A stretch of 5,632 nt of DNA from Gammaproteobacteria bacterium (GCA_030637945.1 DAOWFN010000068.1:1-5632), one strand, 5' to 3'; shown: positions 1 through 4,723, counted from the stretch's first letter. The notes: generated from the letters alone by a model not told the origin. A program made the numbers and translations.

Positions 1-1350
1 ACAGACAACATTTCTTTAACCCGGCTGGATCTAAATAAACTAAACGCTTTACAACGCGGTAAAGACACAAAAGATAATACTGCCTCTTTCGATACGCTTG
101 CTATCGCCGATATAAAATACACTAATAACAACATAGCCATCAATTCTATCGACCTGAAAGGACTGGCCAGCAAGGTATCTAAAGATAAAAAAGGTGCATG
201 GGAACATGATAAATGGACCATTAAAAATAAAACCGGAAAACAGGATGTTCCTGAAAAAGATAAAACCGCTGCTGACAAAGACAAAACGCCTTTTGTTATC
301 GCACTAAACAAACTTGATATAACAACTGATAAGAAGATGCTGTTCACAGACAACAGTACAACGCCAGCAACAGAGGTCGGCCTGCAAAATCTCGCTTTTA
401 ATATCAGTCACCTTTATACCACCAAACCTGATACCAATAGTGCTTTTAAACTACACGCCAAGACTATCCGTCACAGCACCATCGACCTGGAAGGCACGGT
501 CAAACCATTTGCTGAAAAAGTGTCGATAGCCGCAGAGGGTAAACTAAAAGGTTTTGACTTGCGTGCCGCCTCACCCACTACCAAGAAAACAATCGGACAT
601 ATAATCAAAAGTGGCCAGCTAGATGTTGACATCGACCTGAAAGCGGTTGACGGTGAACTCGATAGTAATATCGCTCTATCACTCTATCAATTTCAGATGA
701 AATCTGTCAGCAAAGAGGATGCAGCAAAACTCGATGAAAAATTTGGCATGCCATTAAACCAGACACTGGTCTTACTGCGCGACAAAGATGACAGCATCCA
801 TCTCGACATCCCCATTACCGGTGATGTAAACAACCCTAACTTTGATCCGATGGATGCGATTATCAAAGCCACCTCAAAGGCCGCCACTGTTACATTAATA
901 ACTTTTTATACGCCTTACGGCCTGATATATGCCGGTGGCAGCCTGGCATTAAACCTTGCAACGGCCCTCAACTTTGACCCCATCGCTTTCGACCCCGGTT
1001 CATCAGAGATACATTCAGCCAGCAAAGAACAATTAGATGGGCTGTCAAAACTGTTAACCGAAAAACCCCAGGTTCATCTAACTTTATGTGGTTTTACTAA
1101 CCAACAGGATGTATTCACACTATTCCCTGAACGTAAACCTAAAAACGAGAAAGAAAAAGATAAAAGTGCGGAAACTCCACTAACAAAAGAACAGATTTTA
1201 AAACTTAATCAACTCGCCAAAGACAGACAGGTAAACAGTAAGAACTACCTGGTTAAAACACATAACATCGATCATAGCCGCATGATCTTATGCGCACCTG
1301 AACATAAAGGTGATGAAGAAAGTATTTCGGGTGTGGAAGTAAATATTTAG
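1..1350 (+). CDS. DUF748 / AsmA-like family protein, C-terminal part (5' end outside the window)
   Basis: The frame is open from base 1 to the TAG at 1348-1350, giving the last 449 residues. Family members often exceed 1000 residues, so the true start lies upstream; the ATG at 337 is internal. DUF748 proteins belong to the AsmA-like group of envelope proteins, made of repeated beta-strands and thought to act in the periplasm on outer-membrane or lipid homeostasis. Visible here are alternating strand-like repeats (LNKLDITTDKKML, GTVKPFAEKVSIAAEGKLKG), a charged Lys/Asp linker near residues 75-98, and the diagnostic segment LDIPITGDVNNPNFDP near residues 265-280, followed by a hydrophobic stretch (VTLITFYTPYGLIYAGG). 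The tail has an OmpA-like pattern, FDPGSSEI then about 20 residues later VHLTLCGFT, as in many DUF748 C termini. A Lys/Glu-rich stretch follows (KNEKEKDKSAE). Family assignment is fairly sure; the molecular role is not known to me. Confidence 0.8.
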   Translation, partial: TDNISLTRLDLNKLNALQRGKDTKDNTASFDTLAIADIKYTNNNIAINSIDLKGLASKVSKDKKGAWEHDKWTIKNKTGKQDVPEKDKTAADKDKTPFVIALNKLDITTDKKMLFTDNSTTPATEVGLQNLAFNISHLYTTKPDTNSAFKLHAKTIRHSTIDLEGTVKPFAEKVSIAAEGKLKGFDLRAASPTTKKTIGHIIKSGQLDVDIDLKAVDGELDSNIALSLYQFQMKSVSKEDAAKLDEKFGMPLNQTLVLLRDKDDSIHLDIPITGDVNNPNFDPMDAIIKATSKAATVTLITFYTPYGLIYAGGSLALNLATALNFDPIAFDPGSSEIHSASKEQLDGLSKLLTEKPQVHLTLCGFTNQQDVFTLFPERKPKNEKEKDKSAETPLTKEQILKLNQLAKDRQVNSKNYLVKTHNIDHSRMILCAPEHKGDEESISGVEVNI

Positions 1351-1378
1351 AAAACCGGCGACTGTTTTAATTTGTTTT

Positions 1379-1492
1379 CGGCCCCCTAACGGGAAACTAA
1401 GTGATTGATTTAATTAAAAACCAGATTATTATATACCCTAAAAGCCCGAACGCAAATAGAGCTTTTAGGGTTTCTAATTGTAGTTAGGGCCG
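1379..1492. repeat. Nested inverted repeat before the toxin-antitoxin cassette (degenerate recombination site?)
   Basis: Three pairs of complementary segments are nested. The outer arms are CGGCCCCCTAAC (1379-1390) and GTTAGGGCCG (1483-1492), pairing over 10 bp with a 2-base bulge. The middle pair is AATTA (1412-1416) with TAATT (1475-1479). The inner pair is ACCCTAAAAGC (1435-1445) with GCTTTTAGGGT (1461-1471), perfect over 11 bp. The outer boxes resemble the CCTAAC/GTTAGG boxes of integron attC sites, and the right box is also the start of the brnTA cassette. The left half is much longer than the right (44 against 11 nt between outer box and inner stem), so this is not a normal attC. It could be a relic attC, a secondary insertion site, or a terminator with coincidental flanks. 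Confidence 0.4.
1435..1471 (+). terminator. 11-bp stem hairpin downstream of the DUF748 gene, possible terminator
   Basis: ACCCTAAAAGC and GCTTTTAGGGT are perfect complements with a 15-nt loop, starting 85 nt after the DUF748 stop. Only a short TTTCT follows the stem on the plus strand, so intrinsic termination would be weak. The hairpin lies inside the larger nested repeat and may instead be part of that structure. Confidence 0.35.
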
Positions 1493-1506
1493 TAAAAACA
1501 AGCAAC

Positions 1507-1534
1507 TTGACATTCGGCTAAATGTAAATACAAT
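1507..1534 (+). promoter_or_regulatory. Sigma-70-type promoter of the brnTA operon
   Basis: A perfect -35 box TTGACA (1507-1512) is followed after 16 bp by TACAAT (1529-1534), one base from the -10 consensus. Transcription would start near 1541, the A of the brnT start codon, implying a leaderless or nearly leaderless message. No ribosome-binding site precedes brnT, which agrees with this. Confidence 0.7.
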
Positions 1535-1541
1535 GTATTTA
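1525..1541. promoter_or_regulatory. Palindromic operator over the -10 box, likely BrnA/BrnTA autorepression site
   Basis: TAAATACA-a-TGTATTTA is a perfect 8-bp inverted repeat around one central base. It covers the -10 box and reaches the brnT start codon, so a bound protein would block RNA polymerase. BrnA antitoxins are known to bind and repress their own promoter with BrnT as co-repressor. Assigning this palindrome to BrnA is inference from position and symmetry. Confidence 0.55.
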
Positions 1542-1825
1542 TGGTTAAATTCGAATGGAACTCATCAAAAGCAGCGTCAAATAAAAGGAAGCATGGCATA
1601 ACCTTCGAGGAGGCACAGTCAGTATTCTATGATGACTTTGCCATCCAGTTCTTTGATGATGAAAATTCAGAGCTAGAAGACAGGTTTCTTATACTTGGAC
1701 ACAGTAATCAATCAAGGATATTACTTATCTGCCACTGTGAAAAAGAATCAGGTAATCTCATTCGAATCATATCAGCACGTAAAGCAACAGCAAAAGAGCG
1801 CATGCTCTATAAAGGTGAAGCATAA
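1541..1825 (+). CDS. brnT: BrnT family toxin, type II ribonuclease toxin
   Basis: This 94-residue protein is a full-length BrnT. The family has a RelE-like fold, cleaves RNA and stops translation when freed from BrnA. Hallmarks are FEWNSSKAASNKRKHGITFEEA (residues 4-25, the FEWD..K...N..KHG.sFeeA signature), VFYDD (residues 28-32), an ED-R-FLILGHS strand near 46-55, and IRIISARKATAKERMLY (residues 74-90, the RiISARkAt..Er..Y signature). The ATG at 1541 has no Shine-Dalgarno sequence but lies where transcription should begin, so a leaderless start is likely. Its TAA overlaps the brnA ATG by one base (TAATG), giving coupled translation. It is AT-rich and sits in a proposed integron cassette, where such modules probably stabilise arrays. 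Nothing looks broken, so an active toxin is plausible. Confidence 0.92.
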   Translation: MVKFEWNSSKAASNKRKHGITFEEAQSVFYDDFAIQFFDDENSELEDRFLILGHSNQSRILLICHCEKESGNLIRIISARKATAKERMLYKGEA

Positions 1826-2049
1826 TGAAAAAAGAATATGATTTATCTAAAATGAAATCACGTAAAAACCCCTATGCATCAAAGCTCAAAAAGCCAGTAA
1901 CAATGCGGCTTGGTGAGGATGTTATCAATTACTTCAAGGGTATGGCTGAAGATTCAGGCGTGCCTTATCAAAGCTTAATTAACTTGTATCTTCGTGACTG
2001 TATATCGCAGCATCGTAAAGTTGACATATCGTGGCATCAAAAGCCCTAA
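1825..2049 (+). CDS. brnA: BrnA family antitoxin, CopG-like DNA-binding protein
   Basis: This 74-residue protein is the partner of BrnT. The N terminus MKKEYDLSKMKSRKNPYASKLKK (residues 1-23) and GVPYQSLINLYLRDC (residues 45-59) are typical of BrnA. The core PVTMRLGEDVINYFKGMAEDSG is a ribbon-helix-helix arrangement: a short beta strand (VTMRL) for DNA contact, then helices. BrnA binds and neutralises BrnT and represses the operon promoter, probably at the palindrome 1525-1541. An AAGGTGA ribosome-binding site lies at 1812-1818, and the ATG overlaps the brnT stop by one base, so the antitoxin has the better initiation signal, which would favour its excess. The TAA stop (2047-2049) lies inside the GCCCTAAC box of the following attC-like site. 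Confidence 0.9.
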   Translation: MKKEYDLSKMKSRKNPYASKLKKPVTMRLGEDVINYFKGMAEDSGVPYQSLINLYLRDCISQHRKVDISWHQKP

Positions 2050-2120
2050 CAATTAGCTCAACCTGACCATTTATACGCCGTTTCGCTTCGCTACACTCTG
2101 TATAAACGGCCGGTTAGAAG
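2043..2120 (+). repeat. attC-like recombination site after brnA
   Basis: The site has a 5' box GCCCTAAC (2043-2050), a left arm aattagctcaacctgacc, an inner stem with TTTATAC (2070-2076) against GTATAAA (2100-2106), and a GTTAGAA 3' box (2113-2119). The left half (TAACAATT..CTCAACC) resembles classical attC sites such as that of aadA cassettes. The right half is short: only 5-6 nt separate the inner stem from GTTAG, against 18 nt on the left. In an alternative pairing GGCCGGTTAG is the inner L' box facing CTCAACCTGACC, which would mean the true 3' box has been lost. Either way the site is imperfect, as attC sites are, and perhaps damaged. Confidence 0.55.
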
Positions 2121-2138
2121 ATTAAAGGGATTAAAGGG
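2121..2138 (+). repeat. Tandem 9-bp repeat ATTAAAGGG x2 at the edge of the palindrome
   Basis: ATTAAAGGG occurs at 2121-2129 and again at 2130-2138. The second copy forms the outer end of the left arm of the 18-bp palindrome. The duplication may mark the edge of an inserted element or slippage. Confidence 0.6.
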
Positions 2139-2185
2139 GTCGGTGACATTTACGAATGCTTCTCATTTGTCACCGACCCCTTTAA
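2131..2185. repeat. Perfect 18-bp palindrome, REP/RAYT-type or miniature mobile element
   Basis: TTAAAGGGGTCGGTGACA (2131-2148) is the exact reverse complement of 2168-2185, with a 19-nt centre that can form a small AATG/CATT hairpin. Repeats headed by TTAAAGGGGTC and ending GACCCCTTTAA are familiar to me from proteobacterial genomes near IS200/RAYT-type transposases, though I cannot confirm a match here. It lies between the brnTA cassette and the next gene, only 3 nt before that gene's ATG, and no transposase is in the window. It could also act as a terminator for brnTA. Confidence 0.65.
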
Positions 2186-2188
2186 CGC

Positions 2189-2491
2189 ATGAATAGGTCA
2201 CTTTATTCGGAGGGATTGATAGAGCCAGAGACACAGCAGTTTGAAATGTGGCGTGATTATAGACTTCAGGATATTGTTGGTGATGATATCTTTAACAAGG
2301 CACATCAATCTTTGGATGCATTTGTAAAAACATCATACGCTTTTTTTAAGGATGATTTATGTCATGGAATACGTTTGTCAGTTGAAGGTGGAAAAGATTT
2401 AGATGTAATTGCTTCTAACGAAGAGATTGTTGAGGGGATGTTTAAAGCAGCTCATGAATATAAAAAAAATCACATCGTTATTATGCGTTAA
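2189..2491 (+). CDS. Hypothetical protein of the second cassette, probably the first part of a -1 frameshifted gene
   Basis: I do not recognise this 100-residue protein. It is acidic and mostly helical in appearance (IFNKAHQSLDAFVKTSYAFFKDD), with one strand-like patch, IRLSVEGGKDLDVIA. It has no membrane segment or signal peptide. The ATG at 2189 lies 3 nt after a large palindrome and has no ribosome-binding site, so the N terminus may have been reset by that element; the ATG at 2246 (MWRDYRLQD) is an alternative. Near the 3' end is a run of eight A (2462-2469). In the current frame the protein ends NHIVIMR; shifting back one base there keeps reading for 58 residues of good helical sequence, to a TAA inside the attC-like box. 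The short product may therefore be an artefact, a mutant, or the unshifted half of a recoded gene. Confidence 0.5.
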   Translation: MNRSLYSEGLIEPETQQFEMWRDYRLQDIVGDDIFNKAHQSLDAFVKTSYAFFKDDLCHGIRLSVEGGKDLDVIASNEEIVEGMFKAAHEYKKNHIVIMR

Positions 2492-2643
2492 TAAGCGAAC
2501 TTCAAAAGCTGTCATCATTGATACAAACAGAGCGGCTGAATTTCAAGACATTAGCGGAATTAAAGAATCGTGAGCAGGTTATATGCTCTCTTGATAAACT
2601 AAAAACATTGTTGTCATCTGGAAACAATGAGAAAGATAATTAA
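2467..2643 (+). CDS. -1 frame continuation of the 2189 gene (58 residues), joined at A8
   Basis: From the A run, the -1 frame encodes KSHRYYALISELQKLSSLIQ, continues through a leucine-, glutamate- and lysine-rich segment (TLAELKNREQVICSLDKLK, a likely helical hairpin) and stops at TAA 2641-2643. It has no ATG or GTG start and no ribosome-binding site; the first possible start is TTG 2518. An upstream fusion is therefore more likely than a separate gene. Joined with 2189-2467, the product would be 151 residues. The stop falls in the TAAC of the following attC-like box, as brnA's does, which supports this frame as the ancestral one. Function unknown; the pattern loosely recalls small helical chaperones such as FlgN, with no firm support. 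Confidence 0.45.
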   Translation, partial: KSHRYYALISELQKLSSLIQTERLNFKTLAELKNREQVICSLDKLKTLLSSGNNEKDN

Positions 2644-2709
2644 CAAATCACTGCACCGGAATTTTGCTACGCTGTGCTTCGCAAAATCCCGTGAGCTCAA
2701 CCGCTAGGT
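2638..2709 (+). repeat. attC-like hairpin ending the second cassette
   Basis: The outer boxes are AATTAAC (2638-2644) and GCTAGGT (2703-2709), each a few bases from the RYYYAAC/GTTRRRY consensus. Inside, CTGCACCGGAATTTTGC (2651-2667) pairs imperfectly with GCAAAATCCCGTGAG (2681-2695): a perfect ATTTTGC/GCAAAAT core, an extrahelical A at 2660, then CGG/CCG-type pairs with bulges. The 72-nt length, extrahelical base, short GCTTCGC-type loop and overlap with a stop codon all suit an attC. The degenerate outer boxes, especially GCTAGGT in place of GTTAGGT, suggest a decayed site. Confidence 0.5.
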
Positions 2710-2810
2710 AAATAAAAATATTCTATATCTTGTCTTAGTCAGCATTTTATATGTAGTGCTCATGAATTAACTAGGACAATAACAATAAGTATTACTAGGA
2801 ACCAAAGAAT

Positions 2811-3056
2811 ATGACAGTTAATCAAAATCAGAAGTACGATTATTACACTAAAGTGGCATGGATTATCTACACCCTGGCCACCATTGTTCTTGCCGCTGTA
2901 TTAGTATTATTTGTCGCTCAAGATAATGAAGAAATGTTTTTTTACGGGTTAATGACGATAGCGACAGCTTATGTTTTGAGGCCAAACGAAAAAATCATGG
3001 GCAAGCAAATCTTAAGATTTACTGGTGTTTCTAAAACCACTGAGGAAGAACTGTAA
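2811..3056 (+). CDS. Small inner-membrane protein with two transmembrane helices
   Basis: This 81-residue protein has two hydrophobic helices, about residues 15-36 (VAWIIYTLATIVLAAVLVLF region) and 42-56 (MFFYGLMTIATAYVL), joined by the acidic turn AQDNEE. A basic stretch follows (RPNEKIMGKQILR), then an acidic tail (KTTEEEL). By the positive-inside rule the basic stretch after helix 2 should be cytoplasmic, placing both termini inside. An AGGA at 2797-2800, 10 nt before the ATG, may be the ribosome-binding site; the motif ACTAGGA is duplicated at 2770-2776 and 2794-2800. The arrangement faintly resembles the YiaA/YiaB two-helix domain (Trp in helix 1, F-YG in helix 2), but not well enough to assign. 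It may be chromosomal flank rather than a third cassette, since no attC follows it. Confidence 0.65.
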   Translation: MTVNQNQKYDYYTKVAWIIYTLATIVLAAVLVLFVAQDNEEMFFYGLMTIATAYVLRPNEKIMGKQILRFTGVSKTTEEEL

Positions 3057-3120
3057 CAGGGAACAGACTACGTTTTCGCTTTTGTTGCCTTTAATAAACG
3101 TGGCCTGCCTCCTATTACAA
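3051..3120. terminator. Long imperfect hairpin spanning both convergent stop codons, likely bidirectional terminator
   Basis: Bases 3051-3075 and 3096-3120 pair in register without gaps at 18 of 25 positions, with a perfect ACGTTT/AAACGT inner stem and a 20-nt loop. The stop codon of the 2811 gene (3054-3056) and that of the minus-strand DUF1289 gene (3115-3117) occupy the same position on opposite arms, both in the context GTAA. Five of the seven mismatches are C-A or A-C in the plus-strand RNA and become G-U pairs in the minus-strand RNA, so the fold is stronger in the minus transcript. No strong U-tract is present. Confidence 0.5.
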
Positions 3121-3297
3121 TTCTCTTTCTGCCCTTCTCTTATTTGCTGCTTTTAGTATCTGCTGCTTCTCGCTACCATCAGCATCACCCCAACGTATTA
3201 TTTCTTCAACTGTCCTGCCGCAACCGATGCATACATCCTGTTTATCCAGGCAACAGTTTCTGACGCAGGGAGATGCCAGTGAAATTCCTGAAGGCAT
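3115..3297 (-). CDS. DUF1289 family protein, small cysteine-rich
   Basis: This 60-residue protein carries the full DUF1289 signature: SPCVRNCCLDKQDVCIGCGR (residues 9-28), TVEEIIRWGDADGSEKQQIL, then basic KRRAEREL. Cysteines at 11, 15, 23 and 26 (plus C16) suggest a bound metal or iron-sulphur centre, though none has been shown to my knowledge. The family's role is unknown; it is often noted as a putative Fe-S or zinc protein. It starts 4 nt after the stop of the TRAP binding-protein gene and is read in the same direction, so it is probably co-transcribed and perhaps translationally coupled, since no clear ribosome-binding site is seen. Its stop codon lies in the long hairpin 3051-3120. Confidence 0.88.
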   Translation of the reverse strand: MPSGISLASPCVRNCCLDKQDVCIGCGRTVEEIIRWGDADGSEKQQILKAANKRRAEREL

Positions 3298-3301
3298 TTA
3301 A

Positions 3302-4375
3302 TCAGCGAACGTTAAAATAGATTTTTTCAGAGATCTCGTGCCAGGCCGATACTTGTTTATAAAATTTATTGTACGAGTCATGAATTTTTTGCGCCGCTTT
3401 ATTTTTGGCGGCCAATTCACTAACCACTTCATTAGATAACATTTTAAGCGTACTTAATACATCATCTGGCAATTTACGAACATCCACCTTGTGCTTGTTT
3501 ACTAAGGTATCCAGCGCAGTATTATTTTTAGCCGTAAACTCTAGCGACATATCCTGGTTAACAATCTTGCATGCATTTTCTACGATTACTTTTAGATCTT
3601 TCGCTAATGCGTCAAATGCCTTTTTATTGATGATGGCTTCGAGCGTCGTGCCTGGTTCATGCCATCCTGGGTAATAATAATATTTTGCCGCTTTATGCAG
3701 ACCAAATGCCAGATCATTGTATGGTCCTACCCATTCTGTGGCGTCGATCGCTCCTGTTTTTAACGAGGTAAATAATTCACCACCCGGCAGATTGACGGGC
3801 GTACCGCCTGCGCGTTTTAGTACTTCACCGCCCAGCCCGGGGATGCGCATCTTTAAACCTTTAAGATCTTTGACGCTGTTGATCTCCTTATTAAACCAGC
3901 CTGCCATCTGCACAGTAGTATTACCTGCAGCAGCGGGGATGATACCAAACGGTTCATAGGTTTCTTTCCACAACTCCATGCCGCCACCATAATATAACCA
4001 TGACGTCATCTCCTGTGCATTCATGCCAAAGGGCACGGTGGAGAAAAACTGTGCCTCTTCGATCTTGCCTTTCCAGTAATAAGCTGAGCCATGACCCATC
4101 TGTGCAGTGCCACGTGAAACCGCATCGAATACTTCGAAGGCTGGTATCAACTCTCCCGCGCCGTAAACTTTTACTTTTATACGGCCATCTGTCATTTCGG
4201 TAATCAGTTTTGCTAACTGATTTGCACCGGTGCCTAATACAGGAAAATTTTTAGGCCAGGTAGTCACCATTTTCCATTTGATTTTTGTATCGGCGCTAAC
4301 GATTGCCGGTGCGGCAACTGATGTTGTTGCTACTGCGCCTATGCTTGCCTGTTTTATAAAATCACGACGTTTCAT
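3302..4375 (-). CDS. dctP: TRAP transporter solute-binding protein, DctP family (TakP-like)
   Basis: This 357-residue periplasmic receptor would capture a small carboxylate for a TRAP secondary transporter. The N terminus MKRRDFIKQASIGAVATTSV is a twin-arginine signal (RRDFIK), with probable cleavage after AIVSA near residue 28, so it would be exported folded. The mature part has the DctP fold: KWKMVTTWPKNFP (33-45), YGAGELIPAFEVFDAVSRG (71-89), LKGLKMRIPG with the conserved ligand-carboxylate arginine R177, GGELFTSLKTGAIDATEW (198-215) and PGWHEPG (236-242). Q156, R177 and the E214-W215 pair match the layout of TakP-type receptors, which bind 2-oxoacids with a sodium ion; substrate assignment is inference. 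An AGAAGGT ribosome-binding site (4382-4388, read on this strand) precedes the ATG. No permease genes (dctQ, dctM) lie in the window, so it is an orphan receptor here. Start choice is firm because of the Tat motif. Confidence 0.9.
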   Translation of the reverse strand: MKRRDFIKQASIGAVATTSVAAPAIVSADTKIKWKMVTTWPKNFPVLGTGANQLAKLITEMTDGRIKVKVYGAGELIPAFEVFDAVSRGTAQMGHGSAYYWKGKIEEAQFFSTVPFGMNAQEMTSWLYYGGGMELWKETYEPFGIIPAAAGNTTVQMAGWFNKEINSVKDLKGLKMRIPGLGGEVLKRAGGTPVNLPGGELFTSLKTGAIDATEWVGPYNDLAFGLHKAAKYYYYPGWHEPGTTLEAIINKKAFDALAKDLKVIVENACKIVNQDMSLEFTAKNNTALDTLVNKHKVDVRKLPDDVLSTLKMLSNEVVSELAAKNKAAQKIHDSYNKFYKQVSAWHEISEKIYFNVR

Positions 4376-4406
4376 GTTGTTACCTTCTTATTCTGTTAAC
4401 TGTAAG

Positions 4407-4422
4407 TGCAAATATATTTGCA
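4407..4422. promoter_or_regulatory. Perfect 16-bp palindrome upstream of the TRAP receptor gene
   Basis: TGCAAATATATTTGCA is its own reverse complement and lies 32-47 bp upstream of the dctP start codon. Its position suits an operator or activator site. No convincing -35/-10 pair could be fixed around it. Confidence 0.4.
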
Positions 4423-4446
4423 TGTGGTGCAATATGTTAGATGTTC

Positions 4447-4469
4447 GTGCGAATGAATTCGCACCTACA
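4447..4469 (-). repeat. REP-like element 1 (TGTAG head plus GTGCGAA palindrome)
   Basis: On the minus strand TGTAG is followed by GTGCGAA-TTCA-TTCGCAC, a perfect 7-bp stem with a 4-nt loop. A GTAG head next to a short palindrome is the defining layout of RAYT-associated REP sequences in gammaproteobacteria. Confidence 0.65.
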
Positions 4470-4482
4470 TTAAAATTATTTC

Positions 4483-4515
4483 TGTAGGCCGGGATAAAGC
4501 TTTGCTGTTCCCGGT
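4483..4515 (+). repeat. REP-like element 2 (TGTAG head plus CCGGGA palindrome)
   Basis: TGTAG (4483-4487) is followed by CCGGGA (4489-4494) pairing with TCCCGG (4509-4514), with an inner AGC/GCT pair in the loop. It is head-to-head with element 1, the two TGTAG heads being 13 nt apart. This is the layout of an inverted REP pair, although the two stems differ in sequence. Confidence 0.6.
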
Positions 4516-4527
4516 ATTTGTCAGTAC

Positions 4528-4652
4528 ATGCCTGCAAAGCTACCGCATCCTCGGCAATTGCTCCTGCATTGCTCTACTACCGTCCACCCATGGACATATG
4601 CTCACGCGCCTTACCTGCGTCCATGCAGGCAACGTACCTTATGCAGGCCTAC
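4528..4652. repeat. Cluster of short inverted and direct repeats in the intergenic region
   Basis: ATGCCTGCA (4528-4536) faces two copies of ATGCAGGC (4623-4630 and 4641-4648, 18 nt apart). CATGGAC (4589-4595) is complementary to GTCCATG (4619-4625), and GTCCA (4582-4586) also faces TGGAC (4591-4595). An open frame crosses this region on the plus strand, but its cysteine-, histidine- and proline-rich translation looks random. Non-coding structured or repetitive DNA is the better reading. Confidence 0.45.
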
Positions 4653-4677
4653 TTATCTTCACCACTTTGTGACTGAC

Positions 4678-4700
4678 GTGAAAATTTTTTCACACCTACA
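4678..4700 (-). repeat. REP-like element 3 (TGTAG head plus GTGTGAAA hairpin)
   Basis: On the minus strand TGTAGGTGTGAA differs by one base from the start of element 1 (TGTAGGTGCGAA). It runs into an A/T-rich hairpin in which GTGAAAA (4678-4684) pairs with TTTTCAC (4687-4693). It lies 24 nt past the uvrD stop codon and could also serve as that gene's terminator on the minus strand. Confidence 0.55.
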
Positions 4701-4723
4701 TAGAAGCTTTAATTTGCATATTG

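Larger units (their letters stand above)
1484..2113 (+). mobile_element. Integron-type gene cassette carrying brnT-brnA
   Basis: The proposed cassette starts with TTAGGGC just after the G at 1483 and ends at the G of GTTAGAA (2113-2119). The key evidence is that its left end, GTTAGGGC (1483-1490), is the exact 8-bp reverse complement of GCCCTAAC (2043-2050), the 5' box of the hairpin at its right end. That match is expected when a cassette circularises and its two ends rebuild one attC. The single operon runs toward the attC, the stop codon sits in the 5' box, and a promoter is included, as is common for toxin-antitoxin cassettes in sedentary arrays. No integrase or attI is visible, so this would be an orphan cassette cluster. 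The right boundary is less certain because the hairpin is asymmetric. Confidence 0.55.

Noticed and set aside
693..887. Minus-strand open frame opposite the DUF748 gene
   Set aside because: It lies wholly antisense to a convincing long coding frame and its translation shows no family features.
2811..3056. Assignment as YiaA/YiaB
   Set aside because: Only a general two-helix layout and a few residues agree; the conserved segment after the second helix is not matched.
3051..3120. Third attC site closing a cassette with the 2811 gene
   Set aside because: The outer boxes do not fit RYYYAAC/GTTRRRY, do not match the start of that putative cassette, and the arms pair too evenly for an attC; a convergent terminator fits better.
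3405..4487. Several plus-strand open frames opposite and upstream of the TRAP receptor gene
   Set aside because: They mirror the well-supported receptor gene on the other strand; their translations are low-complexity and lack ribosome-binding sites.
4441..4700. CRISPR-like repeats
   Set aside because: The repeats are few, unequally spaced and palindromic, with no uniform spacers; REP elements explain them.
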